This document shows, piece after piece, positions 17,054 to 26,360 of a stretch of DNA of 64,000 nucleotides. The stretch spans positions 1 through 64,000 of the forward strand of contig CADBYT010000008.1 of NCBI GenBank assembly GCA_902798975.1. The letters are read 5' to 3'. The stretch comes from an uncultured Bacteroidia bacterium (GTDB taxonomy: Bacteria > Bacteroidota > Bacteroidia > Bacteroidales > UBA932). Below the pieces are notes generated by a model. The model did no database searches. It worked only from the letters and a program-made list of their open reading frames with translations, and was not told the origin of the DNA. A program made the position numbers and the translations under genes. Within the stretch, counting starts at the first letter, position 1; each line of letters begins with the position of its first letter.

Positions 17054-20000
17054 TTAGAAAGTCAGGTTAACACCAAAGACAACCTTCTGCATCGTCGGGT
17101 AGGAACCCCAGTCGAGGCCGGCACCGGAAGTATTGTTGGTAGAAGCCGTTTCCGGATCGAAACCAGGATACTTGGTGAAGGTGAAGAAGTCGTCGAGAGA
17201 GACGTAGAAGCGAAGGTTGCTGATCGCGATCTTCTTGGTCAGGCTCTGAGGCAGGGTGTAACCGAGCTGGAGCTGCTTGATGCGGAAGAAGCTGCCGTCG
17301 AAGAGGTTGCCGGTGGAGGACCAGAACGGAAGGTCGAAGGCGTAGATCTTGGAAGGATGAGGCATCGTGCCATTCTGATAGCCCTCGAGATAGACGCGGT
17401 AGTTGTTCTTGAAGCCGGTGCGGTGGGTGACAGGCAGGATGGAGTTGCCACCGATGCCAGCGCCGTAGACGGTGAAGTCAATGCCCTTCCAGGCGAGGTT
17501 GATATTGATACCGTAGGTAAACTTCGGAGTACCCTGGCCGATGTAGGTCATATCGGTCGGCTGAGGAGTCGTGGAGACCGTGCCGTCAGCGAGGCGGTAC
17601 AGAGGATCGCCGTTGGCGTCCATGCCCTCATAGATGTAACCCAGGAGGTACCAGATCGGATAACCCTTCTCGAAAGCCGTACCGATCTTGTAGTTCGTGG
17701 AGCTGGCATCGTAGTTCACGATGCGGCTGGCACGGTCGGCATAGCTCAGCACCTCGTTGTGCAGGGTGGAGAAGTTACCGGTGATGCTGTAGCTGAAGTC
17801 ACCGATGGTGTCTCTCCAACCGAGTTCGAACTCCCAACCGGAGTTGAGGACGCAACCACCGTTGACAGTGGACTTGGAAGCACCAAGCTCAGTCGGGGTG
17901 TCGATGTCGAAGATGAGGTCCTTCGTCTGCTTGTTGAAGTAGTCCACCGTGAAGGTGAGGCGGTTGTTGAAGAAGCGGGCGTCGAGACCGGCATCCCACT
18001 GCTCGGAGGTCTCCCACTTGAGGTTCGGGTTAGGCAGACCGCCGCCCAGGTTCGGGGCAGTAGAGTTGACGGAACCCTTCTCGTCGACGTGGTACTGATA
18101 CCAGTTGTTACCCACGGAGAGAACCGTATCGTACTTGTAGCCGCTCAGAACGTTGATGTTACCGTTGCGGCCCCAGGACACGCGGAGCTTCAGGAAGTTG
18201 AAGGTGCGGGGATCCAGGTTGTTCTTGAAGAACTTCTCGTTGCTGATGGTCCAGCCGGCGGAGAAGGAAGGGAAGTAACCCCAGCGGTTCGCCTTGGAAA
18301 GCTTGGAGGAGTCGAACGCATCGGCACGGAAGTTGGCCTGGAGGCTGTAGCGGTTGTCATAGCTCCAGATCAAACGGCCGAAGTAAGCCATGGAAGCGGA
18401 ACGGCCCGGGCTGTTGCTGATGGACTTGGTGATGCCATCGCCACTCAGCACGTAGCTCAGATAACGGAACTGCGGCTCCGGGGATTTAAGGATCGCAACA
18501 CCGGTCTCACCGCGTGCGGAACCCGTCACGTTGTCGCTATTGTTCTCACGATAGGACATACCGGCCATCGCAGTGAGGTTGTGCTTGCCAAGCTGCACGT
18601 TGTAGTTGGCGAAGTTCTCCCACTGATAGTAGAAGCTGGTGTTGGCGGTAGCGCTGATATCGTAGTAGTCACGGGAGCCACGACCAATATAATAAGGAGA
18701 GGTGTAGCTGTGAGAGTTGCTCTGGGAAATCCGGTAACCGAAGCGGGACGTGATGGTCAGGCCCTTGACCGGCTTGAAGTTGGCAAACAGGGTACCGTTG
18801 ATGTTGAAACCACCGTTGGTGCTGTCAGTAGCGTCGCGCTTGGCGAGCGGGCTACCTTCCACATCGGAGAAAGCGGTGCTGGCGAAGAAGCCGTTCTCGT
18901 CGCCGAGGAAGCGGTAAGGAGCATCGGCCGTGCCGGCCTGAACCTGATTGTACTTGTCGCGGAAGGCGGCAGGCATCTGATCGACAGTAGTCCAGTACAC
19001 CGGAGTCATCGGGTCGAGGTTGATCACGCTCTCGAAGGTGGAGGAGTAACCACGCTGGGAAACGCTCTTGGTCTCCCACTTCTCGATGGAGTTGTTCACA
19101 CCGACCTGCAACCACTTGAAGAGGTTGTAGTCAGCGTTCACCTGAGCCTGGAGTCTCTTGTAGACATCCTTGTCACCCTTCACGATACCGTTCTGGTTGA
19201 CGTAGTTGAGGGAGGTGAAGAAGTGGCCGTTCTTGTTACCGCCGGAGAAGCTGATGCTGTGCTGCTGGCTCCAGCTGGGCTCGGTGTAAGCGCCGAACCA
19301 ATCGGTATCGGTCTTGCCATCGTCGTAGGAATCAAGATAATCCTTCACGACAGAGTCACCCAACTCAAGACGGAGGTAGGTGAGGAGTTCGTCACGGTTC
19401 ATCAAGGGGCGCTTGCTGTAGCTCTGGAGGGTAGCCTTGCCGGTGTAGGTCACGGTAGCCTTGCCTTCAGAACCAGTCTTGGTGGTCACGAGGACGACAC
19501 CGTTGCCAGCCTGGGCACCGTAAATAGCAGCGGAAGCAGCGTCCTTCAAGACCTCGATGGACTCGATCATGGAAGGATCGATGTACTGGATGCTGCTCAC
19601 CTGCAGACCGTCAACGATGTACAGAGGTGCAACGTTGCCGGAGCTGGTGGTGTTGGAGGAATAACCGCGGACGCGGATCTCAGCACCGGAACCCGGAGAG
19701 CCGTTCGTCATAACGTGCACACCGGCAGCCTTGCCCTGGAGGGCGGCGGCGGCATCGGACGTCGACTGATTCTTCAGATCATCTGCACGCACGGAAGCCA
19801 CGGCACCGGTCAGGTCGCTCTTTTTCTGAACGCCATAACCGATAACCACCGTCTCTTCGAGCATCTCGGCGTCATCCTCGAGGACGACGACCATGTTGGC
19901 GGCGGCAGCTACGCGCTTGGTGGTGTAGCCGATGCAGGAAACCTCCAGCGTAGTGCCGGGGGCAACACGGATTTCGAAGTTACCGTCGAGATCCGTCTGA

Positions 20001-20176
20001 ACACCATTCGTGGTGCCGGGCACCAAAACGGCCGCGCCGATGACGCCAGCGTTGCTGGTATCAACGACCTTACCGCGAATGGCAGGATTCTGGGCAAGAG
20101 CTGAGCTCGTTCCCAAAAGACTCGCAGCAAAGATCATGACAATCGTTGCTGCCTTCGCAAACAGTTGTTTGGTCAT
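17054..20176 (-). CDS. SusC-like TonB-dependent outer-membrane transporter (expressed-orientation cassette)
   Basis: A 1040-residue complete SusC. Signal peptide MTKQLFAKAATIVMIFAASL..; carboxypeptidase-like regulatory domain about residues 30-105 (IRGKVVDTSNAGVIGAAVLV); TonB contact and plug about 110-230 (GYGVQKKSDLTGAV, LYIVDGLQVSSIQYIDPS); and a barrel ending in GVNLTF. It imports oligosaccharides with its SusD partner, powered by TonB. It has a promoter at 20238-20271. The first 69 codons plus promoter form the only expression site visible for either SusC, and the 119-bp block at 19851-19969 is shared with the silent gene. It is divergent from the hybrid two-component regulator, its likely activator. 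Confidence 0.92.
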   Translation of the reverse strand: MTKQLFAKAATIVMIFAASLLGTSSALAQNPAIRGKVVDTSNAGVIGAAVLVPGTTNGVQTDLDGNFEIRVAPGTTLEVSCIGYTTKRVAAAANMVVVLEDDAEMLEETVVIGYGVQKKSDLTGAVASVRADDLKNQSTSDAAAALQGKAAGVHVMTNGSPGSGAEIRVRGYSSNTTSSGNVAPLYIVDGLQVSSIQYIDPSMIESIEVLKDAASAAIYGAQAGNGVVLVTTKTGSEGKATVTYTGKATLQSYSKRPLMNRDELLTYLRLELGDSVVKDYLDSYDDGKTDTDWFGAYTEPSWSQQHSISFSGGNKNGHFFTSLNYVNQNGIVKGDKDVYKRLQAQVNADYNLFKWLQVGVNNSIEKWETKSVSQRGYSSTFESVINLDPMTPVYWTTVDQMPAAFRDKYNQVQAGTADAPYRFLGDENGFFASTAFSDVEGSPLAKRDATDSTNGGFNINGTLFANFKPVKGLTITSRFGYRISQSNSHSYTSPYYIGRGSRDYYDISATANTSFYYQWENFANYNVQLGKHNLTAMAGMSYRENNSDNVTGSARGETGVAILKSPEPQFRYLSYVLSGDGITKSISNSPGRSASMAYFGRLIWSYDNRYSLQANFRADAFDSSKLSKANRWGYFPSFSAGWTISNEKFFKNNLDPRTFNFLKLRVSWGRNGNINVLSGYKYDTVLSVGNNWYQYHVDEKGSVNSTAPNLGGGLPNPNLKWETSEQWDAGLDARFFNNRLTFTVDYFNKQTKDLIFDIDTPTELGASKSTVNGGCVLNSGWEFELGWRDTIGDFSYSITGNFSTLHNEVLSYADRASRIVNYDASSTNYKIGTAFEKGYPIWYLLGYIYEGMDANGDPLYRLADGTVSTTPQPTDMTYIGQGTPKFTYGININLAWKGIDFTVYGAGIGGNSILPVTHRTGFKNNYRVYLEGYQNGTMPHPSKIYAFDLPFWSSTGNLFDGSFFRIKQLQLGYTLPQSLTKKIAISNLRFYVSLDDFFTFTKYPGFDPETASTNNTSGAGLDWGSYPTMQKVVFGVNLTF
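19851..19969 (-). repeat. Inverted repeat IR-R, candidate recombination block in expressed susC
   Basis: Inverse copy of 9462-9580 with four mismatches in 119 bp. It lies within codons ~70-109 of susC, downstream of the signal peptide and most of the carboxypeptidase-like domain, so crossover here preserves the frame. Confidence 0.85.
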
Positions 20177-20237
20177 AGAATTAATAATATTTGGTTAAAA
20201 AGGGTTGCGGGCCCATGTCTGGAATACTCCAGTCATG

Positions 20238-20271
20238 CAAATATACGCTAAAGTTTGCATATTTGTTCAAA
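20238..20271 (-). promoter_or_regulatory. Promoter of the expressed susC with nearby inverted and direct repeats
   Basis: On the minus strand, -7 TATATTTG (20238-20245) with a TTTG at 20268-20271 (22-bp spacing, slightly long). The predicted leader is about 55 nt. Around it is an inverted pair ATGCAAA / TTTGCAT separated by about 12 bp. Upstream of the -33 are two direct copies of GATGCATT. These could be operator half-sites for the divergent regulator. Confidence 0.6.
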
Positions 20272-20404
20272 AAAGATGCATTTATTTTAAAAAATGATGC
20301 ATTGAGTTACTAAAAATTTTGATTAAGAGCCAAGTTTTACCCCGATAGGGCCCTGATTTTAAAGAATATTGGCTAACTTGCGTCCCGAAAGCAAAAGCGC
20401 CCAG

Positions 20405-23400
20405 ATGAGACGATTGTTACTCCCCTTCCTGCTGCTTGCAGGTCTGTCCGGCAGCCTTGCCCAGGCTGCACCTTATTATTATTTTGAGCACTACACGACC
20501 CACGAGGGTTTGCCCTCCAATACCATCCACTGCACCTTCCAGGACAGCTTCGGCTTCGTATGGATCGGCACGCGGGACGGCCTGACCCGTTTCGACGGTT
20601 ACGATTTCCGCAGTCCCGGCTCGCAGGCCCTCAACGACATCACCACCCTGTCCAGCATGGACATCGCCGAGGACGAAGACGGGCTCATCTGGTTCAGCAC
20701 CTCGGAAGGCGTGGGACGCTATGACCCCTACACCGGCACGACGGAGCGGATCGGAGGGCTGGGCGCCGGCGCGAGTTTCGACCTCCTGCCTGACAAGAAA
20801 GGCGGCATCTGGCTTACGGGCGACAAAATCTACCGCTACGACAAAGCCACGGAGGAAGTCAAATCCTACCCCACCGGCAACAGTTTCCCCCGCAAACTCG
20901 CCATCGACTCCTACGACGCCGTGTGGGCCATCATGGCGGATGGCAGCCTGTACAGCTACAACAAGCGGCGGGACAACTTCGAGGACACCCATTTCGCCTG
21001 GAAGCTGACGGACATCGAGTCCGCTTCGGACGGACTGCTGCTCGCCTCCACGACCGACGGGCAGGTGCTGCTCGTCGGGACCGTCAACCTCAACCTGACG
21101 GTCAGGAACATTTTCTCGCTCGGCGACCGGAAGGGCTATGAGATCGTACACATCCTGGAGCGCAAGGCGGGCGAATACTGGATCGGCACCAACTACGGCA
21201 TCTTCATCCAGAACCTGAATACCGGAGAGCTCACGCATATCCGCCACCTGGATGCTGACACGCACTCCCTCGCGGCCAACCTCATCACCAGCCTCGAAAA
21301 AGACCGCGACGGCAACGTCTGGGTCGGTACATATTATAATGGTATCAACATCTGGGAGGACAAGCAGGACGCGTTCTCGCTCTTCTATCCCAATCCGACC
21401 AAGAGTTCGATGATCGGCAACATCGTCCGCGCCATCACCAGCGATCCCGACGGAAACATCTGGTTCTGCACCGAGGACGGCGGATTGAACACCATCTCTG
21501 CGGACGGAAGCCGCAACGAGAGCTACGAACTCGTGCCGGGCCTCAACATGCAGGGCATCACCGCTGAAGGCAACGATCTCTGGATCCATACCTTCGGCAG
21601 CGGCGTGTACCGCTATGACCGCATCCGCCACAGCATACGGAAACAATATGATGTGCCGCGCTCTTCCGGCTGCGGCATCAGGACCGCGGACGGACGGCTC
21701 CTGACCGGCGGCCAGGGCAATCTCTTCGTCCTGGATCCCGAGCAGGACCGTTTCGTACCCGTCGAACCGGCCTGCCACGAATTCGTCCACTGCCTCTTCG
21801 AGGACAGCCGCGGCAATCTGTGGATCGGCACCTATGGCGACGGCTTCCTTTGCCGCGACAGCGGCGGAAACGGCCTCGCGCACCTGACTGTGGCTTCCGA
21901 CCGCGGCCTCACGGCCGACCGCATCACTTCCTTCTACGAAGACAGCCGGCACCGCATCTGGATCACCACCGAGGGCGGCGGCCTCTGCTATACGGACCCC
22001 AATCCCAATCTCTCCAACCTGCGGATCCATTCCCTGACACGCGCCGACGGTTTCACCAACAACGTGACCTGCGCCGTGGCGGAGGACGAAGACGGCATCC
22101 TGTGGGTGTCCACCACGCGCGGCATCGTGCACCTCGACGGGGAAACCCTCCGGATCCGGGGCTATATCCAGGACCAGCAGCAGATCATGGGCGCGCAGTT
22201 CTCCTACGGCGCGTCGCTCGTGACCCGCAGCGGCTACATCTTCCTGGGCAACACCCAGGGCCTGGCCGTCTTCTCGCCGGGCAAGATCAAGAAGGCCGCG
22301 CTGGACCATTCCCTCTTCATCACGAACATCGAAGCGAGCAACGCCGAACGCACCGTCCGCCTGCATGAAGACGGCCGGTCCACCCTCCGCACGGAGCGCA
22401 TCCGCATCAAGTCCCGCGACGTCTCCCTGCTGTCCATCAGCTTCGCCGCCCCCGATTATTCCATCTTCCGGCAGGTCTCCTATGCCTGGACCCTCCGCCG
22501 CGGCACGCGGGAATTCCTGTCCTCCCCTTCGACGGCGGAGAACAGCGCCAGTTTCTCCGGCCTGCGACCGGGACGCTATACCTTCGATGTGTCCATCGTC
22601 GGTTCGGAGGCGCCCGAAGCCCACAGGAGCCTGGAGCTCGACATCGAAGCCCCCGTCCTCTGGAGCAAGACCGCCAAGATCATTTACATCGTCCTCTTCC
22701 TCTCCCTGCTGGCCCTGTTCCTCCACGAGCTCGAGATGAAACGGAAGCGCGACCGCGCCCGTCACCTCTCCAAGATGGAGAACCAGAAGCAGAAAGAGAT
22801 CTACGACGCCAAGATCAACTTCTTCACCAACATCACGCACGAGATCCGCACCCCGCTGACCCTGATCAAGATGCCGCTCGACAAGCTGATCGACGAGCAC
22901 AACTATACGCCTGAATCCGAGAAGGACCTGCTGACCATCCAGGCCAACACCGACCGCCTGCTCAGCCTGACCAACCAGCTGCTCGACCTGCGCAAGATGG
23001 AGCAGAACGAAATCAAGCCCGTCTTCCTCAAGGAGGACCTCTGCGCCATCGTCCGCAAGTCCTGCCGTTATTTCGAGCAGATGGCCGAGGAGCAGAAGAT
23101 CACCCTGCAGGAGGATATTCCCGACCAGCCGTTCGAGGTGATGTGCGCCCGCGACGCCGTGGAGAAAATCATCAGCAACCTGCTCTCCAACGCCGTCAAA
23201 TACACGCAGGACAGCATCGAACTGTCGCTGAAGCCGTCCGCCGACGGCAAGACTGCCATCCTGCGCGTGGACAGCAACGGCGCCATGATTCCCGCGCGGG
23301 AGAGCGAGAAAATCTTCGAAGTATTCTATCAGGTCGGCGAGGAGCGCAAGAGCCAGGGCACCGGACTCGGACTGGCTTTCGCCCGCACCCTGGCCGGGCT

Positions 23401-24307
23401 GCACAACGGCAAGCTGTACCTGGACACCACCGTCCGCAACCGCAATTCCTTCGTGCTGGAGCTGCCCGTCGAACAGGCGCAGCAGATCAGCATGGAGAAC
23501 AAGCAGCCGGAGGCGAAGGAGCGGCGCAACCCCGACTTCGACAGCAGCCGCCACACGCTGCTGGTGGTCGAAGACTCCGCCGAAATGCGCGCCTACCTGG
23601 CCGGCGAGCTGTCCGACGAGTACAACATCGTCACCGCCGCCAACGGACAGGATGCGGTGGAGAAGCTGCAGGAAGAGCGCATCGACCTCGTGGTCAGCGA
23701 CATCATGATGCCGCTGATGGACGGCTGCCAGCTCTGCAACTACATCAAGACCAACATGGAGTACAGCCACCTGCCCGTGCTGCTGCTGACCGCCGCCGTG
23801 GGCATGGAAACCCGTCTGCAGACCCTCGAGGTGGGTGCTGACGGCTACATCGAGAAGCCGTTCCCGATCGCGCTGCTGCGCGCCAACATCGCCAGCCTCT
23901 TCAAGAACCGCGACATCGCCTACAAGCAGTTCACCGATTCTCCCCTCACCCACTTCAACAGCGTCAACAGCAGCAAGATGGACGAGGAGTTCATGGAGAA
24001 GCTGCACGGCATCGTGATGAAGCACATGGCCGAGCAGGACCTGAGCATCGAGACGCTCACGACCCTGATCGGCACGAGCAAGTCCACGCTCTACCGCAAG
24101 GTCAAAGCGAATACCGGCCTCAACATCAACGAGTACATTCGCCTGTGCCGGCTCAAGCAGGCCGCGGAGATGCTCTCATCGCAGAAGTACCGGGTCAACG
24201 AAGTGGCCTACATGGTCGGTTTCTCTTCCCCGTCGTACTTCGCGACGAGTTTCCAGAAGCAGTTCAACATTTCGCCTTCGGCGTTCGTTAAAAACCTCAA
24301 AGACTGA
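20405..24307 (+). CDS. Hybrid two-component system sensor/regulator (HTCS)
   Basis: A 1300-residue one-protein two-component system. Signal/anchor MRRLLLPFLLLAGLSGSLAQ starts the protein; an ATG 36 nt upstream is less fitting. The periplasmic half has repeated Reg_prop blades (FVWIGTRDGLTRFDG, NVWVGTYYNGINIW, ILWVSTTRGIVHLDG) and a Y_Y_Y domain, then a membrane helix near residue 760 (IIYIVLFLSLLALFLHEL). Then come HisKA with His812 (NITHEIRTPLTL), HATPase (GTGLGLAFA), a receiver with Asp1099 (VVSDIMMP) and an AraC-type HTH at the C-terminus (SKSTLYRKVK, VAYMVGFSSPSYFATSF). It senses a glycan fragment in the periplasm and activates the adjacent susC operon, so it may serve whichever cassette is connected. 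Confidence 0.92.
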   Translation: MRRLLLPFLLLAGLSGSLAQAAPYYYFEHYTTHEGLPSNTIHCTFQDSFGFVWIGTRDGLTRFDGYDFRSPGSQALNDITTLSSMDIAEDEDGLIWFSTSEGVGRYDPYTGTTERIGGLGAGASFDLLPDKKGGIWLTGDKIYRYDKATEEVKSYPTGNSFPRKLAIDSYDAVWAIMADGSLYSYNKRRDNFEDTHFAWKLTDIESASDGLLLASTTDGQVLLVGTVNLNLTVRNIFSLGDRKGYEIVHILERKAGEYWIGTNYGIFIQNLNTGELTHIRHLDADTHSLAANLITSLEKDRDGNVWVGTYYNGINIWEDKQDAFSLFYPNPTKSSMIGNIVRAITSDPDGNIWFCTEDGGLNTISADGSRNESYELVPGLNMQGITAEGNDLWIHTFGSGVYRYDRIRHSIRKQYDVPRSSGCGIRTADGRLLTGGQGNLFVLDPEQDRFVPVEPACHEFVHCLFEDSRGNLWIGTYGDGFLCRDSGGNGLAHLTVASDRGLTADRITSFYEDSRHRIWITTEGGGLCYTDPNPNLSNLRIHSLTRADGFTNNVTCAVAEDEDGILWVSTTRGIVHLDGETLRIRGYIQDQQQIMGAQFSYGASLVTRSGYIFLGNTQGLAVFSPGKIKKAALDHSLFITNIEASNAERTVRLHEDGRSTLRTERIRIKSRDVSLLSISFAAPDYSIFRQVSYAWTLRRGTREFLSSPSTAENSASFSGLRPGRYTFDVSIVGSEAPEAHRSLELDIEAPVLWSKTAKIIYIVLFLSLLALFLHELEMKRKRDRARHLSKMENQKQKEIYDAKINFFTNITHEIRTPLTLIKMPLDKLIDEHNYTPESEKDLLTIQANTDRLLSLTNQLLDLRKMEQNEIKPVFLKEDLCAIVRKSCRYFEQMAEEQKITLQEDIPDQPFEVMCARDAVEKIISNLLSNAVKYTQDSIELSLKPSADGKTAILRVDSNGAMIPARESEKIFEVFYQVGEERKSQGTGLGLAFARTLAGLHNGKLYLDTTVRNRNSFVLELPVEQAQQISMENKQPEAKERRNPDFDSSRHTLLVVEDSAEMRAYLAGELSDEYNIVTAANGQDAVEKLQEERIDLVVSDIMMPLMDGCQLCNYIKTNMEYSHLPVLLLTAAVGMETRLQTLEVGADGYIEKPFPIALLRANIASLFKNRDIAYKQFTDSPLTHFNSVNSSKMDEEFMEKLHGIVMKHMAEQDLSIETLTTLIGTSKSTLYRKVKANTGLNINEYIRLCRLKQAAEMLSSQKYRVNEVAYMVGFSSPSYFATSFQKQFNISPSAFVKNLKD

Positions 24308-24371
24308 GATTCCCGGTCAAGCCGGGCATGACGGAACAACAATCGTCATGCCCGACCCGATCGGGCATCTC
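24306..24371. repeat. Dispersed palindromic repeat family A, two head-to-head copies between convergent genes
   Basis: 24306-24333 (GAGATTCCCGGTCAAGCCGG...) and, inverted, 24344-24371 (ending GATCGGGCATCTC). Each is a hairpin, and together they form a larger inverted repeat. They fill the gap between the regulator stop and the GH97 stop and probably act as a two-way terminator. Confidence 0.7.
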
Positions 24372-26293
24372 TACCGGATGACCAGCACGGCACCGTCGTT
24401 CTGGGCGATGCTGAGCGGTTTTTTCGGTGCAGGGGCGGCCTCAAGGCCGTCCTTTCCGGTGCTCAGCACGCGGGCGGTACCGCCCAGGCGCGCCTCCACG
24501 GCCTTCACGTCCAGCTTCACGGGCTCCTCGCCCGCATTGATCGCAGCCACGTACCAGGTGGCGCCCTGACGGCGCGCCAGCACGATGTAACGGCCGGGAT
24601 AGCCGTCGATCAGCCGCGTCTCATCCCAGGTCGTCGGCACTTCCTTCATGAAATCGATCGCGACCGCGGGCGCGTCGGTGAGGTTGTTGGGCGTGAGCGC
24701 GAAATTCTGGATGGGATTCTGGTACAGCACGGCGACGGCCAGCTCGGCCGCGTCCGTGGTCCGGCGCTGCGTGCCGAACACGCGGCCGCCGGGGCCAGGA
24801 GCCCCGTTGGCGCGGTTCAGTCGCTTGTTCAGGAAGACACCGCCGAACTCCATGCAGCCCACGGTATTGCGAAGGAAGGGATGCAGGGCGGCGTGCATGG
24901 CCTCCAGGTCGCAATGATTCTGGCCGAAGACCATATTCTCGGAGGCCAGGACGGCCTCGGAACCGACATAGTTGGGATACATGCGCTCCCAGCCGCGCGG
25001 CAGGGTGGCGCCGTGGAAGATACACATCAGGCCGTGGTCGTCGGCGTCGCTGAGGATGTGCTCGTAGAGCCGCATCGTCTCCTGCTTGTCCCCGCCGAAG
25101 AAGTCCACCTTGATGCCCTTGACGCCGATGCTCTCCATCCAGCGCATTTCCGGCTTGCGCGCCAGCGGGTCGCACATCACGTTGACCGGGCTCTGGACGA
25201 TGTCGTTCCACCAGCCGCTCGAGGAGTACCACAGGAACACGTCCACGCCCTTGCTGCGGGCGTAGCGCACCAGTTCCTCCATCCCGGCATGGCCGAATTC
25301 CTGGTCCCAGCCGGCGTCGATGAGGATGTAGGGCCAGCCCATCGCGGCGGCCAGGTCGATGTAGGCGACCTGGTCGTCCCGGTTCATGCTGGCGTCCTGC
25401 CAGACAATCCAGCTCCAGCTGCTCTTGCCGTAGCGGTAGCTGCGCGTGGTCTCATAGCGCGGCTCCACGACGTCGAAGGCGATGGTCGTCTCCACGATGG
25501 GAGCGAGGTCCGCGCCCACGGTGATCGTGCGCCACGGGGTGGCGCCGGGCAGGGAGAAAGCCGGATCCACGGTACCGTTGCCGTTGTTCTCCTCCGGCAT
25601 CGGGAAGGCGATCGTGTAGCCTTCGGCGGCATCATAGTCGGACAGGTGCGAGGCGCAGTAGCGGCTGTCCACACCGGTCTCGCTGACCAGCACCCAGCCG
25701 TCGCCGCCCACGCGGAACAGGCAGGGGAAGGTGTAGCCGTGGCCGTATTGCGAGCGCCGGTCGAGCGGCGCGTCGAGGGTATAGTGTTCTTCGTAGCTGG
25801 GCTTGCTGCGCTTCCAGCCGATCATGGCGTCGCTCTGCGGCGTCAGGAAGCCCGTCGTGCCCTCCGGGAAACGGAACGCGCTCGTCTCGCGCAGCACGCG
25901 CACGCTGCCCGTCTCGCCTTCGCGCGGAATGACATAGCGGAAAGCGGCATCGTGGTCCGTCAGGTGCCATTCGACGTCCAGCTTGCGTCCGTCCGGATTC
26001 TGGCAGTGCAGGACGGCGCGCAGGGCGGCATGGTCGACGTGCGAAGTCTTGATGCGGTCGAGGACGTAGGTGTCGCGCAACTGCTCCGTGTCCACGGACA
26101 CGACGCTCAGCCGGGTGTAGTCGATTTCGTTGGTCTGCAGGCCGAGCCGGGACGGCGCCACGAGGGTTTTCCCGTCGTAGGCGACCTGGTAGCGGAGCGT
26201 TCCGCCATTGTCTTCAAAAGAAACCTGTAGGCGTGCGTCGGGGCCGGACAGGACCGGCAGCACGGCAGCGAGAAGGAGGGATAAGATATTCAT
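24371..26293 (-). CDS. Glycoside hydrolase family 97, retaining (alpha-galactosidase-like subgroup)
   Basis: A 640-residue exported GH97. Signal peptide MNILSLLLAAVLPVLSG; N-terminal beta-super-sandwich (about 20-270), TIM barrel (about 280-560, starting RYGKSSWSWIVWQD) and C-terminal beta domain. GIKVDFFGGDKQ carries Asp397 at the position of the catalytic nucleophile of retaining GH97 enzymes such as BtGH97b, while inverting SusB-type enzymes lack it, so a retaining alpha-galactosidase or alpha-glucosidase is likely. LASENMVFGQ holds a conserved Glu likely to act as acid/base. It converges on the regulator and probably belongs to the same polysaccharide locus. Confidence 0.88.
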   Translation of the reverse strand: MNILSLLLAAVLPVLSGPDARLQVSFEDNGGTLRYQVAYDGKTLVAPSRLGLQTNEIDYTRLSVVSVDTEQLRDTYVLDRIKTSHVDHAALRAVLHCQNPDGRKLDVEWHLTDHDAAFRYVIPREGETGSVRVLRETSAFRFPEGTTGFLTPQSDAMIGWKRSKPSYEEHYTLDAPLDRRSQYGHGYTFPCLFRVGGDGWVLVSETGVDSRYCASHLSDYDAAEGYTIAFPMPEENNGNGTVDPAFSLPGATPWRTITVGADLAPIVETTIAFDVVEPRYETTRSYRYGKSSWSWIVWQDASMNRDDQVAYIDLAAAMGWPYILIDAGWDQEFGHAGMEELVRYARSKGVDVFLWYSSSGWWNDIVQSPVNVMCDPLARKPEMRWMESIGVKGIKVDFFGGDKQETMRLYEHILSDADDHGLMCIFHGATLPRGWERMYPNYVGSEAVLASENMVFGQNHCDLEAMHAALHPFLRNTVGCMEFGGVFLNKRLNRANGAPGPGGRVFGTQRRTTDAAELAVAVLYQNPIQNFALTPNNLTDAPAVAIDFMKEVPTTWDETRLIDGYPGRYIVLARRQGATWYVAAINAGEEPVKLDVKAVEARLGGTARVLSTGKDGLEAAPAPKKPLSIAQNDGAVLVIR

Positions 26294-26360
26294 GGATAAT
26301 GGGTCGTATTTCGAGCGAATTTACTTAAATTTGCTCATTGTTGAAAGGATTTCTACGAAA

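Noticed and set aside
17357-24025. Two more very long antisense frames (915 codons at 17357-20104, 1202 codons at 20417-24025)
   Set aside because: Same reason: they mirror susC and the hybrid regulator. They have no domain features.
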